Notes under the pieces: model-generated
Database searches by the model: none
What the model saw: only the letters and a program-made list of their open reading frames with translations
Told to the model about the DNA's origin: nothing
Translations under genes and position numbers: made by a program
Shown here: positions 54,136-61,973 of the stretch, piece by piece
How positions within the stretch are numbered: position 1 is the stretch's first letter
Layout of the letters: every line of letters begins with the position of its first letter
Source: Parabacteroides sp. Marseille-P3160
GTDB lineage: Bacteria; Bacteroidota; Bacteroidia; Bacteroidales; Tannerellaceae
Assembly (NCBI RefSeq): GCF_900162725.1
Contig: NZ_LT799418.1
Location: 1,080,011 to 1,144,010 of the forward strand
Reading direction: 5' to 3'
Length of the DNA stretch: 64,000 nt

Positions 54136-55605
54136 ATGCAAAAAAGAATCGATTGTTTCTTACCATATCAATCGGCGGAACAAGTGGAAAATACAATTGC
54201 GTCCCTTCGTTCCTCCCGATTTATAGCTAATATCTATTTGTTAGCCGAGAGAGAATCCGGGGAAACCATAGGAGAATGTGAATTTATAGAAGTTGATTCT
54301 TTGCGGTCTACTGCAACTGTCCGGAAGATTGCGCAGAAAGCGACGAGCGATTATACATTGATCTATACGAAATCCGCTGATTTGCGGATGGGCTATCTGG
54401 CAATCGAACGGTTCCTCCGGATTGCAGAAGATACCGGAGGGGGATTAATCTATGCAGACCATTACCAGGTTATCAATGGGGAGAAGCGGAATAGTCCGGT
54501 TATTACCTATCAACGCGGGAGCCTGCGTGATGATTTCAATTTCGGCTCGGTACTTTTCTATCGTACCGGAGCACTGAGGGATGCTGTTGAACGAATGGAT
54601 ACGGATTATGGACAAGCCGGTTTATATGACTTGAGGCTGAAGGTTTCCCAAGTGGCTGAACTAGTACACATCAATGAATATCTCTATACGGAAGTCGAAA
54701 ATGATACCCGGAAAAGCGGGGAGAGGCTTTTTGATTATGTCGATCCGAAGAACCGGGCTGTCCAATTGGAGATGGAGGCTGCCTGTACGCACCACCTTAA
54801 AGAGATAGGCGCTTATCTCTCCCCCCAATTCAAACCGATTGATTTTAACCAGGTTTCTTTTGAATATGAAGCGTCGGTCATTATCCCGGTTCGGAACCGT
54901 GTGCGTACGATAGCCGATGCGATCCGCTCGGTACTGAGCCAAAAAACATCATTTAAATTCAATCTGATTGTCATAGACAACTACTCGACCGATGGGACGA
55001 CCGAGGCAATTGACCGTTTTCGTACGGATCCCCGGTTGATACATCTGATTCCCGGTAATACGGAATTGGGGATCGGAGGTTGCTGGAATGCCGGTATCCA
55101 TCACTCCTCTTGTGGTAAATTTGCCGTCCAACTGGACAGTGACGACGTTTATTCCGGGGAAGATACCTTGCAGAAGATCGTGGATGCCTTTTATGCCCAG
55201 AATTGCGCCATGGTGGTCGGGACTTATATGCTCACCGACTTCGGGATGAATCAAATTCCTCCGGGGATCATCGACCATAAGGAATGGACGCCGGATAACG
55301 GGCGTAACAATGCCTTGCGTATTAACGGCTTGGGTGCTCCCCGTGCGTTCTATACACCGGTACTGAGAGAGGTTAACGTTCCGAACACCAGTTATGGCGA
55401 AGATTATGCCCTCGGATTGTATTTTTCCCGGGAATATCGAATCGGACGTATCTATGAAGTTTTGTACCTTTGTCGCCGTTGGGAGGATAACTCTGACGCT
55501 TCACTGGATATTCATAAGCAAAACGGTCATAATACATATAAAGACAGGATTCGTACCTGGGAATTGCAAGCCCGTATTGCGTATAACCGGAGAAAGAAAG
55601 AATAA
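54136..55605 (+). CDS. Two-domain GT2-like glycosyltransferase
   Basis: 489 residues with no signal peptide, so probably cytoplasmic. The C-terminal half (about 245-470) is a clear GT-A family 2 domain: EASVIIPVRNR, VIDNYSTDGT, GIGGCWNAGI and the metal-binding QLDSDDVYS. The N-terminal half (about 1-230) looks like a decayed GT2 domain, with IYTKSADLRMGY at the DxD position and GLIYADHY later. Acceptor and donor are unknown. A biosynthetic enzyme among murein breakdown genes is unusual. It is 7 bp after the amidase-like gene and 17 bp before the AmpG-like gene, so it is cotranscribed by position. Confidence 0.8.
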   Translation: MQKRIDCFLPYQSAEQVENTIASLRSSRFIANIYLLAERESGETIGECEFIEVDSLRSTATVRKIAQKATSDYTLIYTKSADLRMGYLAIERFLRIAEDTGGGLIYADHYQVINGEKRNSPVITYQRGSLRDDFNFGSVLFYRTGALRDAVERMDTDYGQAGLYDLRLKVSQVAELVHINEYLYTEVENDTRKSGERLFDYVDPKNRAVQLEMEAACTHHLKEIGAYLSPQFKPIDFNQVSFEYEASVIIPVRNRVRTIADAIRSVLSQKTSFKFNLIVIDNYSTDGTTEAIDRFRTDPRLIHLIPGNTELGIGGCWNAGIHHSSCGKFAVQLDSDDVYSGEDTLQKIVDAFYAQNCAMVVGTYMLTDFGMNQIPPGIIDHKEWTPDNGRNNALRINGLGAPRAFYTPVLREVNVPNTSYGEDYALGLYFSREYRIGRIYEVLYLCRRWEDNSDASLDIHKQNGHNTYKDRIRTWELQARIAYNRRKKE

Positions 55606-55622
55606 CGATTCAACGAAACCAT

Positions 55623-57482
55623 ATGGAAAGGAAAAAAACATCCCCATGGGCATGGGTGCCGAGCCTTTATCTGGCTGAAGGATTGCCGTATGTAGCGGTA
55701 ATGACCATTTCGGTCATTATGTATAAACGCATGGGAATCTCAAACACCGATATTGCGCTTTATACCAGTTGGCTGTATTTGCCTTGGGTGATTAAACCCT
55801 TCTGGAGCCCGTTCGTCGATTTATTGAAAACCAAACGGTGGTGGATCGTCATCATGCAATTACTGATCGGCGCCGGATTTGCCGGAATCGCCTTCATGCT
55901 TCCGCTTCCGTTTTTCTTTCAAGGGACACTGGCCTTTTTCTGGCTTTTAGCTTTTAGTTCGGCGACGCATGATATTGCGGCGGACGGCTATTATATGCTG
56001 GCGCTCGATACCAATCAACAGGCCTTGTTTGTGGGGATCCGCAGCACTTTTTACCGGGTTGCCACCATCATGGGGCAGGGGGTGTTGATTATCATCGCCG
56101 GTTTTTTGGAGAGCGCTTCGGGAGTTGAACCGTTGAAACTGAAGATCGACGCTTCTCCCGAATATACTACGACATTGACTCTCCCTTCAACGGATCGTTT
56201 TGCCGCAAAAGAAGGTACGATCCATTTCATTCCGAGCCAGGAAACGCTGAAAATCGGGACGGCGCCGATTGAGAAGGAACAACTAAAAGAAATAGTGGCT
56301 ACGGTTACGGCGTCTAACCTCACCAATGGCTTTATACGGCAGGAAAAGGGTGCGGAACAGGGAGGGCAATCGGAAGAAAAAGCGGATCTCTGGTCTGTTT
56401 ATGTAGCCCGCCCTTTAGGGAATTGGATCCGGGAGAACTTCGGGGAAAAGAAAGCCGAAGTAATTTCCGACCGTACCGGTAATGTAGGCATTGCCGCCGT
56501 TCATCTCTCCGGGCCTCCCGAAAAAGGGAAAGAAATGATTCTCAATACAACGATGAACCGGGGTGACAAGAGCCTTTCCCTGATTCATGGAGACCGGTTG
56601 TCGTTCAACGAACACAACTGGAATAAACCGGCCTACCTCGTTTTTCAGGTAGACCCGAAACTGACGGCGCAAACTGCGGCAGAATATAAAGGGCTGTCCG
56701 GAAACATTCCTTTCGCTTGGTCCATTACTTTTTTTGTCTTGGCCGGCCTGTTCCTTCTTTTCAGTTTCTGGCATCGCATTTCACTGCCGCAACCGGATGC
56801 GGATAAGTCCCATACCCATCTGACGGCAAGTTCCATTCTAAAAGAGTTTTCTGCTACCTTTGTATCGTTTTTCAGGAAACCGCAGGCAGCGGCGGGAATT
56901 TTCTTCATGCTGACCTATCGTTTTTCGGAAGCGCAGTTGTTGAAACTCATCAACCCTTTCTTGTTGGATCCCAAAGAGATCGGAGGCTTAGGGCTGACGA
57001 CCGGCGAAGTCGGCTTGGTGTATGGCACCATCGGGATTATCGGGCTTACGGCCGGAGGAATTATCGGTGGAGTCGTAGCGGCCAAAGGAGGACTGAAGAA
57101 ATGGTTATGGCCGATGATGCTCAGCATGCTATTGACATGCCTGACTTTCGTTTTCCTGAGTTTTACGCAGACGGATAGCTTGATTCTTATCAATCTCTGC
57201 GTCTTTCTGGAACAATTCGGATACGGATTTGGCTTTACGGCCTATATGCTTTATCTGATTTATTATTCTGATGGAGAACAGAAAACGGCCCATTACGCGA
57301 TCTGCACCGGCTTTATGGCTTTGGGGATGATGATTCCGGGGATGTTTGCCGGCTGGTTACAGGAATTGTTAGGCTATAATCATTTCTTTATCTGGGTTAT
57401 GATATGCAGTATCGTTCCGATTATTTCCGCGTCATTGCTGAAAATAGATTCGGATTATGGCAAAAAAAGAGATAAAATATAA
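55623..57482 (+). CDS. ampG: AmpG-like muropeptide MFS transporter with inserted soluble domain
   Basis: 619 residues. The N-terminal five helices (about 12-163) show the AmpG-type sequence SLYLAEGLPY and SSATHDIAADGY, and the C-terminal seven helices follow from about 364. Between helix 5 and helix 6 lies a hydrophilic stretch of about 200 residues (165-362). By the positive-inside order of helices it should face the periplasm. AmpG proteins import GlcNAc-anhydroMurNAc (with or without peptide); the Tannerella AmpG is known to act in MurNAc-source use. The insert is not part of classical AmpG. The second namZ follows after 11 bp. Confidence 0.85.
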   Translation: MERKKTSPWAWVPSLYLAEGLPYVAVMTISVIMYKRMGISNTDIALYTSWLYLPWVIKPFWSPFVDLLKTKRWWIVIMQLLIGAGFAGIAFMLPLPFFFQGTLAFFWLLAFSSATHDIAADGYYMLALDTNQQALFVGIRSTFYRVATIMGQGVLIIIAGFLESASGVEPLKLKIDASPEYTTTLTLPSTDRFAAKEGTIHFIPSQETLKIGTAPIEKEQLKEIVATVTASNLTNGFIRQEKGAEQGGQSEEKADLWSVYVARPLGNWIRENFGEKKAEVISDRTGNVGIAAVHLSGPPEKGKEMILNTTMNRGDKSLSLIHGDRLSFNEHNWNKPAYLVFQVDPKLTAQTAAEYKGLSGNIPFAWSITFFVLAGLFLLFSFWHRISLPQPDADKSHTHLTASSILKEFSATFVSFFRKPQAAAGIFFMLTYRFSEAQLLKLINPFLLDPKEIGGLGLTTGEVGLVYGTIGIIGLTAGGIIGGVVAAKGGLKKWLWPMMLSMLLTCLTFVFLSFTQTDSLILINLCVFLEQFGYGFGFTAYMLYLIYYSDGEQKTAHYAICTGFMALGMMIPGMFAGWLQELLGYNHFFIWVMICSIVPIISASLLKIDSDYGKKRDKI

Positions 57483-57493
57483 ATAAGAATTAA

Positions 57494-58729
57494 ATGAAGG
57501 CTAAGATTGGGTTACTTTTGCTTTGCTTTCTATTTGTCTTTGGAAGTAGGGCTCAAAAAATACGGATCAAGACTGGCATTGAAGTTCTGAAGGAACAGAA
57601 ATTCAAACCGCTGGAAGGTAAGCGGGTGGGGCTCATTACCAATCCGACCGGGGTTGATAACGAACTCGTTTCGACGATCGACCTGCTTTATCAGGCGCCG
57701 AATGTTAATTTGGTCGCTCTTTTCGGCCCGGAGCATGGTGTGCGGGGGGATGAACATGCGGGTGACAAGGTAGAGAGTGCGGCTGATCCGGCTACCGGCC
57801 TACCTGTCTACTCCCTTTATGGGAAGACTCGCAAACCTACCCCGGAGATGCTGAAAGGCGTTGACGTCCTGGTTTATGACATTCAGGATATCGGTTGCCG
57901 TTCTTTTACTTATATCAGTACGATGGGAGTGGCGATGGAAGCGGCTGCGGAGAATCATATCGAATTCATGGTATTGGATCGCCCGAATCCCCTCGGCGGG
58001 CTGAAGATCGAAGGCGGTTTGGTGGAAGACGGTTTTATTTCTTTTGTCAGCCAGTTTAAGATCCCTTATGTCTATGGTTTGACTTGCGGGGAATTGGCGC
58101 TGTTATTAAACGGCGAAGGCATGTTGGCTAAGCCTTGCAATCTGAAGGTGATCAAGATGAAGAAATGGAAGCGGAAAATGGACTATACGCAAACAGGTTT
58201 GCAATGGATTCCCTCTTCCCCGCATATTCCCCATCCCCATACAGCCTTTTTCTATCCATTATCCGGAATTGCCGGCGAATTAGGCTATCTCTCCATCGGA
58301 GTCGGGTATACGATTCCGTTCCAGATGTTCGGTGCCGAATGGATCGAGGCCGGCAAGCTGGCGCAACGGCTGAATGCCCTCCGACTCCCCGGACTGATTT
58401 TCCGGCCGATCTATCTGAAGCCTTTTTATTCGGTCGGGCAGGGAAAGCAGTTGCAAGGCGTGCAGGTGCATATTACGGATTATGCAAAAGCGCGCTTATC
58501 CGAAGTCCAATTCTATGTGATGCAGGAAATAGCGGCATTATATCCGGACAGGGCGGTTTTCGACCATGCGGATAAGGGGCGTTTCAATATGTTTGATAAA
58601 GTTTCCGGAAGCGATGAGATACGATTAAGCTTTGCTAAGAATAACCGCTTTGCCGATATTGCCGATGCCTGGTATAAGGATGTAGAGCCGTTCAGGAAAA
58701 TAGCAAAGAAATACTATTTATATAAATAA
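57494..58729 (+). CDS. namZ: Exo-beta-N-acetylmuramidase NamZ (DUF1343), paralog 2
   Basis: 411 residues with a signal peptide (about 1-20, ending SRAQ). DUF1343 family with the same blocks as the first paralog: FGPEHGVRGDEHAGD, YDIQDIGCRSFTY, LDRPNPLGG and IGVGYTIPFQ. It should release terminal MurNAc in the periplasm. Having two paralogs in one operon suggests different chain lengths, peptide substitution or cleavage mode, as reported for the two NamZ enzymes of Tannerella forsythia. It sits 11 bp after the transporter gene and 4 bp before murK. Confidence 0.92.
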   Translation: MKAKIGLLLLCFLFVFGSRAQKIRIKTGIEVLKEQKFKPLEGKRVGLITNPTGVDNELVSTIDLLYQAPNVNLVALFGPEHGVRGDEHAGDKVESAADPATGLPVYSLYGKTRKPTPEMLKGVDVLVYDIQDIGCRSFTYISTMGVAMEAAAENHIEFMVLDRPNPLGGLKIEGGLVEDGFISFVSQFKIPYVYGLTCGELALLLNGEGMLAKPCNLKVIKMKKWKRKMDYTQTGLQWIPSSPHIPHPHTAFFYPLSGIAGELGYLSIGVGYTIPFQMFGAEWIEAGKLAQRLNALRLPGLIFRPIYLKPFYSVGQGKQLQGVQVHITDYAKARLSEVQFYVMQEIAALYPDRAVFDHADKGRFNMFDKVSGSDEIRLSFAKNNRFADIADAWYKDVEPFRKIAKKYYLYK

Positions 58730-58733
58730 AAGG

Positions 58734-59603
58734 ATGATGATATTGTTAGCAGATGGAGGATCTACCAAGGTAGACTGGTGTTTGCTTGATCAGGGTAAAC
58801 AGGTCAAGCAATTATATACGAAAGGAGCCAATCCGTTTTTTCGTAACAGGGAGGATATTGCCGAAGAGTTATCGATTAAACTGGCGCCGGAATTGAAAGA
58901 CTTGCCGATCGGCGAGATTTGGTTTTACGGAGCCGGGTGTGTCCCGGAAAAACAGGATCAGATAAGAGGTGCTATCCAGGATACCCTTTCTGGCATAAGG
59001 GTTTCACAGATTCACGTCGGCAGTGACTTGCTGGCTGCCGCCCGGGGATTGTGCAAACATCAAAAAGGCATTGCCTGCATTATCGGAACCGGATCGAACT
59101 CCTGTTACTATGACGGCGAAGAGATAAGAAAGAATATTTCCCCTCTCGGATATATTCTGGGTGATGAGGGGAGCGGTGCGGTATTGGGACGCCTCTTTTT
59201 GGGCGCTTGCCTTAAAAACCAACTGACTCCGGGATTGAAAGAACTTTTCCTCAAAGAGATGGATCTTACCCAATCGGAAATACTGGATAGGGTCTATAAG
59301 CAGCCGATGCCAAATCGTTTCCTGGCTAGCCTGTCTCCTTTCCTTTTGAGGTATATCGGGGACCAAAGCGTGTATGGCATCGTTTACAGCGCCTTCATCG
59401 ATTTCTTTAAAAAGAATGTGATGCAGTACGATTATAAAAATCTGTCGGTCTCCTTTACCGGGTCGGTCGCTTTTCATTTCCAGTCTGTCCTGAAGGAGGC
59501 GGCTGCCGGTTTGAATACCCGTATAGGCGTGATCACCCAGTCTCCAATGGAAGGTCTGATTCAATATCATTCAACTTTGAAAAAACAGAAAGATGTCCTT
59601 TGA
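58734..59603 (+). CDS. murK: MurNAc/GlcNAc kinase MurK (BadF/BadG family)
   Basis: 289 residues, cytoplasmic ASKHA-fold kinase. The phosphate-1 loop LLADGGSTKVDW is intact, with HVGSDLLAAARGL, IIGTGSNSCYYDG and PLGYILGDEGSGAVLG forming the rest of the nucleotide site. MurK of Clostridium acetobutylicum, from the same family, phosphorylates MurNAc and GlcNAc at C6. The 3' end overlaps murQ by 11 bp, so kinase and etherase are translationally coupled: MurNAc to MurNAc-6P to GlcNAc-6P plus D-lactate. Two ATG codons are adjacent at the start. Confidence 0.9.
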   Translation: MMILLADGGSTKVDWCLLDQGKQVKQLYTKGANPFFRNREDIAEELSIKLAPELKDLPIGEIWFYGAGCVPEKQDQIRGAIQDTLSGIRVSQIHVGSDLLAAARGLCKHQKGIACIIGTGSNSCYYDGEEIRKNISPLGYILGDEGSGAVLGRLFLGACLKNQLTPGLKELFLKEMDLTQSEILDRVYKQPMPNRFLASLSPFLLRYIGDQSVYGIVYSAFIDFFKKNVMQYDYKNLSVSFTGSVAFHFQSVLKEAAAGLNTRIGVITQSPMEGLIQYHSTLKKQKDVL

Positions 59604-60423
59604 AAAAATAACCGAACAGCCTTCGTTGTACGATCATCTGGAAGAGCGATCCGTCGGAGAGTTACTGGCCGATATCAATCGAGAAGATAAAAAAGTGGCG
59701 TTGGCCGTCGAAAAAGTAATTCCCCGGATAGAGAAATTAGTGTCGCAGGTCATCCCCCGTATGCAAAAGGGGGGACGTATCTTTTACCTCGGGGCGGGAA
59801 CCAGCGGACGGTTAGGCGTTTTGGATGCTTCTGAGATTCCTCCCACCTTCGGCATGCCGAACACAGTGGTCATCGGACTCATTGCCGGCGGGGAGACCGC
59901 CCTTCGGAATCCGGTCGAAAATGCGGAAGACGATACGACAGCCGGTTGGAACGATTTGCTGGCTCATCAGGTGAATGACAAGGATACGGTGATCGGCATT
60001 GCCGCTTCCGGAACGACTCCTTACGTGATCGGCGCCCTTCGTGAAGCCCGGAAGCACGGCATCCTGACGGCTTCCATCTGTAGTAATCCTAACGCTCCGC
60101 TCTCCCAGGAAGCGGACATTGCCATCGAGATGATCGTCGGGCCCGAGTTCGTGACCGGTAGTTCCCGCATGAAATCGGGAACCGGGCAAAAGATGATTTT
60201 GAATATGATTTCTACGACGACCATGATTAAATTAGGGCGGGTGAAAGGAAACCGCATGGTCAATATGCAACTAAGTAACGCCAAACTGGTCGACCGGGGT
60301 TCACGGATGGTGATGGAGGAGCTGGGACTGGGCTATGAACATGCGAAAAGGCTGCTCCTTTTCCATGGCTCCGTCAGGAAGGCTGTTGAGGCTTATCGTT
60401 CAGGAGAGCCGAAGGGGGAATAA
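59593..60423 (+). CDS. murQ: N-acetylmuramic acid 6-phosphate etherase
   Basis: 276 residues, a SIS-domain lyase that removes D-lactate from MurNAc-6P, giving GlcNAc-6P. The phosphosugar-binding segment YLGAGTSGRLGVLDASE (about 65-81) contains Glu81, and PVENAEDD contains Glu112; these match the two catalytic glutamates of E. coli MurQ. GSSRMKSGTGQKM is the second sugar-phosphate site. It is slightly shorter than the enterobacterial enzyme at the C-terminus. Last gene of the salvage operon, followed by a strong terminator. Confidence 0.96.
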   Translation: MSFEKITEQPSLYDHLEERSVGELLADINREDKKVALAVEKVIPRIEKLVSQVIPRMQKGGRIFYLGAGTSGRLGVLDASEIPPTFGMPNTVVIGLIAGGETALRNPVENAEDDTTAGWNDLLAHQVNDKDTVIGIAASGTTPYVIGALREARKHGILTASICSNPNAPLSQEADIAIEMIVGPEFVTGSSRMKSGTGQKMILNMISTTTMIKLGRVKGNRMVNMQLSNAKLVDRGSRMVMEELGLGYEHAKRLLLFHGSVRKAVEAYRSGEPKGE

Positions 60424-60452
60424 TCAAATAGGTAGTAATGTCTCTTATATAG

Positions 60453-60490
60453 GGTCAAAAAGTCTCTTAAAATGACTTTTTGGCCTTTTT
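60453..60490 (+). terminator. Terminator of the murein salvage operon
   Basis: GGTCAAAAAGTC (60453-60464... read from 60453) pairs over 12 bp, with one wobble, with GACTTTTTGGCC (60474-60485), followed by five T. Confidence 0.88.
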
Positions 60491-60528
60491 CTATTTGCTA
60501 AAAGAATCATATTGTCACTTTTGGGGGT

Positions 60529-60544
60529 TGGCACACCCTTTGCA
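60529..60544 (+). promoter_or_regulatory. Sigma-54 (RpoN) promoter of hsp20
   Basis: TGGCAC-N5-TTGCA is an exact match to the -24/-12 consensus of sigma-54 promoters, with the invariant GG and GC 10 bp apart. Transcription would begin near 60556, about 45 bases before the hsp20 ATG. No TAnnTTTG promoter competes here. Confidence 0.75.
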
Positions 60545-60586
60545 AATAGTTACATGAAAAGAGTAAAAATAATAACCATTAAAGAT

Positions 60587-60592
60587 AGGAGA
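60587..60592 (+). promoter_or_regulatory. Strong Shine-Dalgarno sequence of hsp20
   Basis: AGGAGA, 8 bases before the ATG. Such a good match is rare among the genes of this window, most of which lack one, and would suit a protein made fast under stress. Confidence 0.6.
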
Positions 60593-60600
60593 TTTAGATT

Positions 60601-61041
60601 ATGAAACCTGTAAGAAGAAATCAAAGTTGGTTGCCTGACGTTTTCAATGACATTTTTGATAACGATTGGATGTTCAGAACGAATGCAACGGCTCCTGCTA
60701 TCAACGTGGTAGAAGCAAAAGATGAATACCGGGTTGAATTGGCCGCCCCCGGAATGAAGAAAGATGATTTCAATATCCGGATCGACGAAGACAATAACTT
60801 GGTCGTAAGTATGGAGAAGAAAGAAAATAAGGAAGAAAAGTCTAATGAAGATGAGAAAGAGGCTCGTTATCTGAGACGTGAATTCTCTTATAGCAAGTTT
60901 GAACAAACAATGATTCTTCCGGACAATGTGGACAAGGAAAAGATAGAAGCCAAGGTAGAAGACGGAGTTTTGAGCGTTCACCTTCCTAAACTGAAAGAGG
61001 AAGAAATCAAGAAAAACGTCAAGATGATCGAGGTTAAATAA
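60601..61041 (+). CDS. Small heat shock protein (Hsp20/IbpA family)
   Basis: 146 residues. An N-terminal arm (SWLPDVFNDIFDNDW) precedes the alpha-crystallin domain (about 35-140), with VELAAPGMKKDDFNIRIDE, FSYSKFEQTMILPDNVD and the A-x-x-x-n-GVL motif VEDGVLSVHLPK. These chaperones hold unfolding proteins without ATP. An unusually charged Lys/Glu stretch (about 76-92, KKENKEEKSNEDEKE) fills the loop that mediates dimerization. It stands alone between terminators, behind a sigma-54 promoter and a strong Shine-Dalgarno sequence. Confidence 0.95.
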   Translation: MKPVRRNQSWLPDVFNDIFDNDWMFRTNATAPAINVVEAKDEYRVELAAPGMKKDDFNIRIDEDNNLVVSMEKKENKEEKSNEDEKEARYLRREFSYSKFEQTMILPDNVDKEKIEAKVEDGVLSVHLPKLKEEEIKKNVKMIEVK

Positions 61042-61069
61042 TAGGATCCCGGTTATAGAATTGAAAAGA

Positions 61070-61102
61070 GGTTGTCCCGCACTAACGGGACAGCCTTTTT
61101 TT
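61070..61102 (+). terminator. Terminator of hsp20
   Basis: GGTTGTCCCG (61070-61079) pairs with CGGGACAGCC (61086-61095) over 10 bp around a 6-base loop, followed by seven T. Confidence 0.9.
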
Positions 61103-61364
61103 GTTTTATCATTCCGCCCGTTTCCCTATTTCATAGCTTTTTGGCAATTGGTCATTTATCATTTCCTCCTCTACAATATTCTGTTTTTCATCTATATATA
61201 GCTTTTATTATCTATTTCCATTAATTTTTTTCACATTCCCATGCAACAAAATTCCAATGGGTACCTGAGAAAGTTTGAAGAATTGCCATTCGATTATATT
61301 TTTGACGCCGTTTAATTTATTTTTGACCATTGTTTAACATATTTTTGACCCGGTCAAAATATAA
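61103..61364. other. Non-coding stretch after hsp20
   Basis: AT-rich, no coding region. TTTTTGACC-like words recur (ATTTTTGACGCC, ATTTTTGACCATTG, ATTTTTGACCCGG between 61298 and 61354), a short direct repeat of unknown role directly before repeat copy 2. Confidence 0.4.
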
Positions 61365-61526
61365 ATGATTATCCGCATAATATCCTGGCAGAGGCATTTA
61401 AATCCCTGAAAAAAATCAGTGCACTCAATATATCCATTCAGTATACTGAATTTCAAAATCGAGTATACTCGATCTATTCACTCAGTATACTCGATTTTTC
61501 ACGTAGGACGCGATGCGGATAATCAT
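61365..61526. repeat. Palindromic repeat element, copy 2 (MITE-like)
   Basis: 162 bp bounded by perfect 14-bp inverted repeats: ATGATTATCCGCAT (61365-61378) and ATGCGGATAATCAT (61513-61526). Palindromes start at 61418 (AGTGCACT), 61440, 61462 and 61484 (AGTATACT), exactly 22 bp apart. Most of its length is identical to copy 1, including CCTGxCAGAGGCATTTAAAT and the ending GATTTTTCACGTAGGAC. No coding capacity. Confidence 0.87.
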
Positions 61527-61632
61527 AAAAATATATTTAGGTTCATCCTGAGAAATATCAGCCAGTATCCAAAGGAGCCAGAGAATCTATCCAAATAAAA
61601 AAGTTGGTTTTTACTTACGAAACTTAGCGATA

Positions 61633-61650
61633 GCATTACATTCGTAATGC
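61633..61650. repeat. Short perfect hairpin
   Basis: GCATTAC (61633-61639) and GTAATGC (61644-61650) around ATTC. Located between repeat copy 2 and the decayed ribbon-helix-helix gene. Confidence 0.4.
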
Positions 61651-61672
61651 AATGCATAATGGAGATATAGCA

Positions 61673-61782
61673 ATGGAGACGGAAAAACAAACAGCTTTCA
61701 GGCTAAATGCAAGCTTACTTGACTGCTGAAAGAGGAAGCAAGAAAGGCAAACAGCAGGGGCGGTCTGAAAGTCGTCCGCCGA
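61673..61782 (+). pseudogene. Decayed ribbon-helix-helix (Arc-like) gene
   Basis: An ATG at 61673 gives METEKQTAFRLNASLLDC and stops at 61727-61729. Shifting frame at 61726 continues as LKEEARKANSRGGLKVV. Joined, they resemble the N-terminal beta strand and first helices of small Arc/CopG-type DNA-binding proteins (KQTAFRL, LLD, LKEEARKAN). A one-base deletion near 61724 would explain the stop. The expected C-terminal helix is not recognisable. Antitoxins often have this fold, but no toxin gene is adjacent. Confidence 0.5.
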
Positions 61783-61855
61783 TATGATAATGTGGAAAGC
61801 AGGTGGCTTTTTCTTTTAAAATGAAAGTTAATAGCATATTTTCCTTTTGATTTCC

Positions 61856-61885
61856 TTGTTTGTATGATTATTTGTTATACATTTG
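61856..61885 (+). promoter_or_regulatory. Promoter of the ilv operon
   Basis: TTG (61856-61858), a 19-bp spacer and TACATTTG (61878-61885) fit the Bacteroidetes -33/-7 consensus. The start point would fall around 61892, ten bases before the leader peptide ATG. Confidence 0.6.
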
Positions 61886-61901
61886 CAGCATCAAACAGGA
61901 A

Positions 61902-61973
61902 ATGAAGTCTTATATGATAAATAGTAACTTGCATATTATTCTCGTGGTGGTCCTTCTAGTCATTAGTCGGTAA
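61902..61973 (+). CDS. ilv leader peptide
   Basis: 23 codons, ATG at 61902 to TAA at 61971-61973. Residues 12-21 read IILVVVLLVI: ten branched-chain residues in a row, just before the stop. This is the arrangement of the E. coli ilv leader peptides. Stalled ribosomes at Ile, Leu or Val codons, when the charged tRNAs are scarce, would control the downstream terminator. The antiterminator arm GGAGAAAGG starts at the base after the stop codon. Confidence 0.8.
   Translation: MKSYMINSNLHIILVVVLLVISR

Noticed and set aside
61365..61526. Target-site duplication around repeat copy 2
   Set aside because: The flanks are A/T-rich and give only trivial matches; no convincing duplication of fixed length at either copy.
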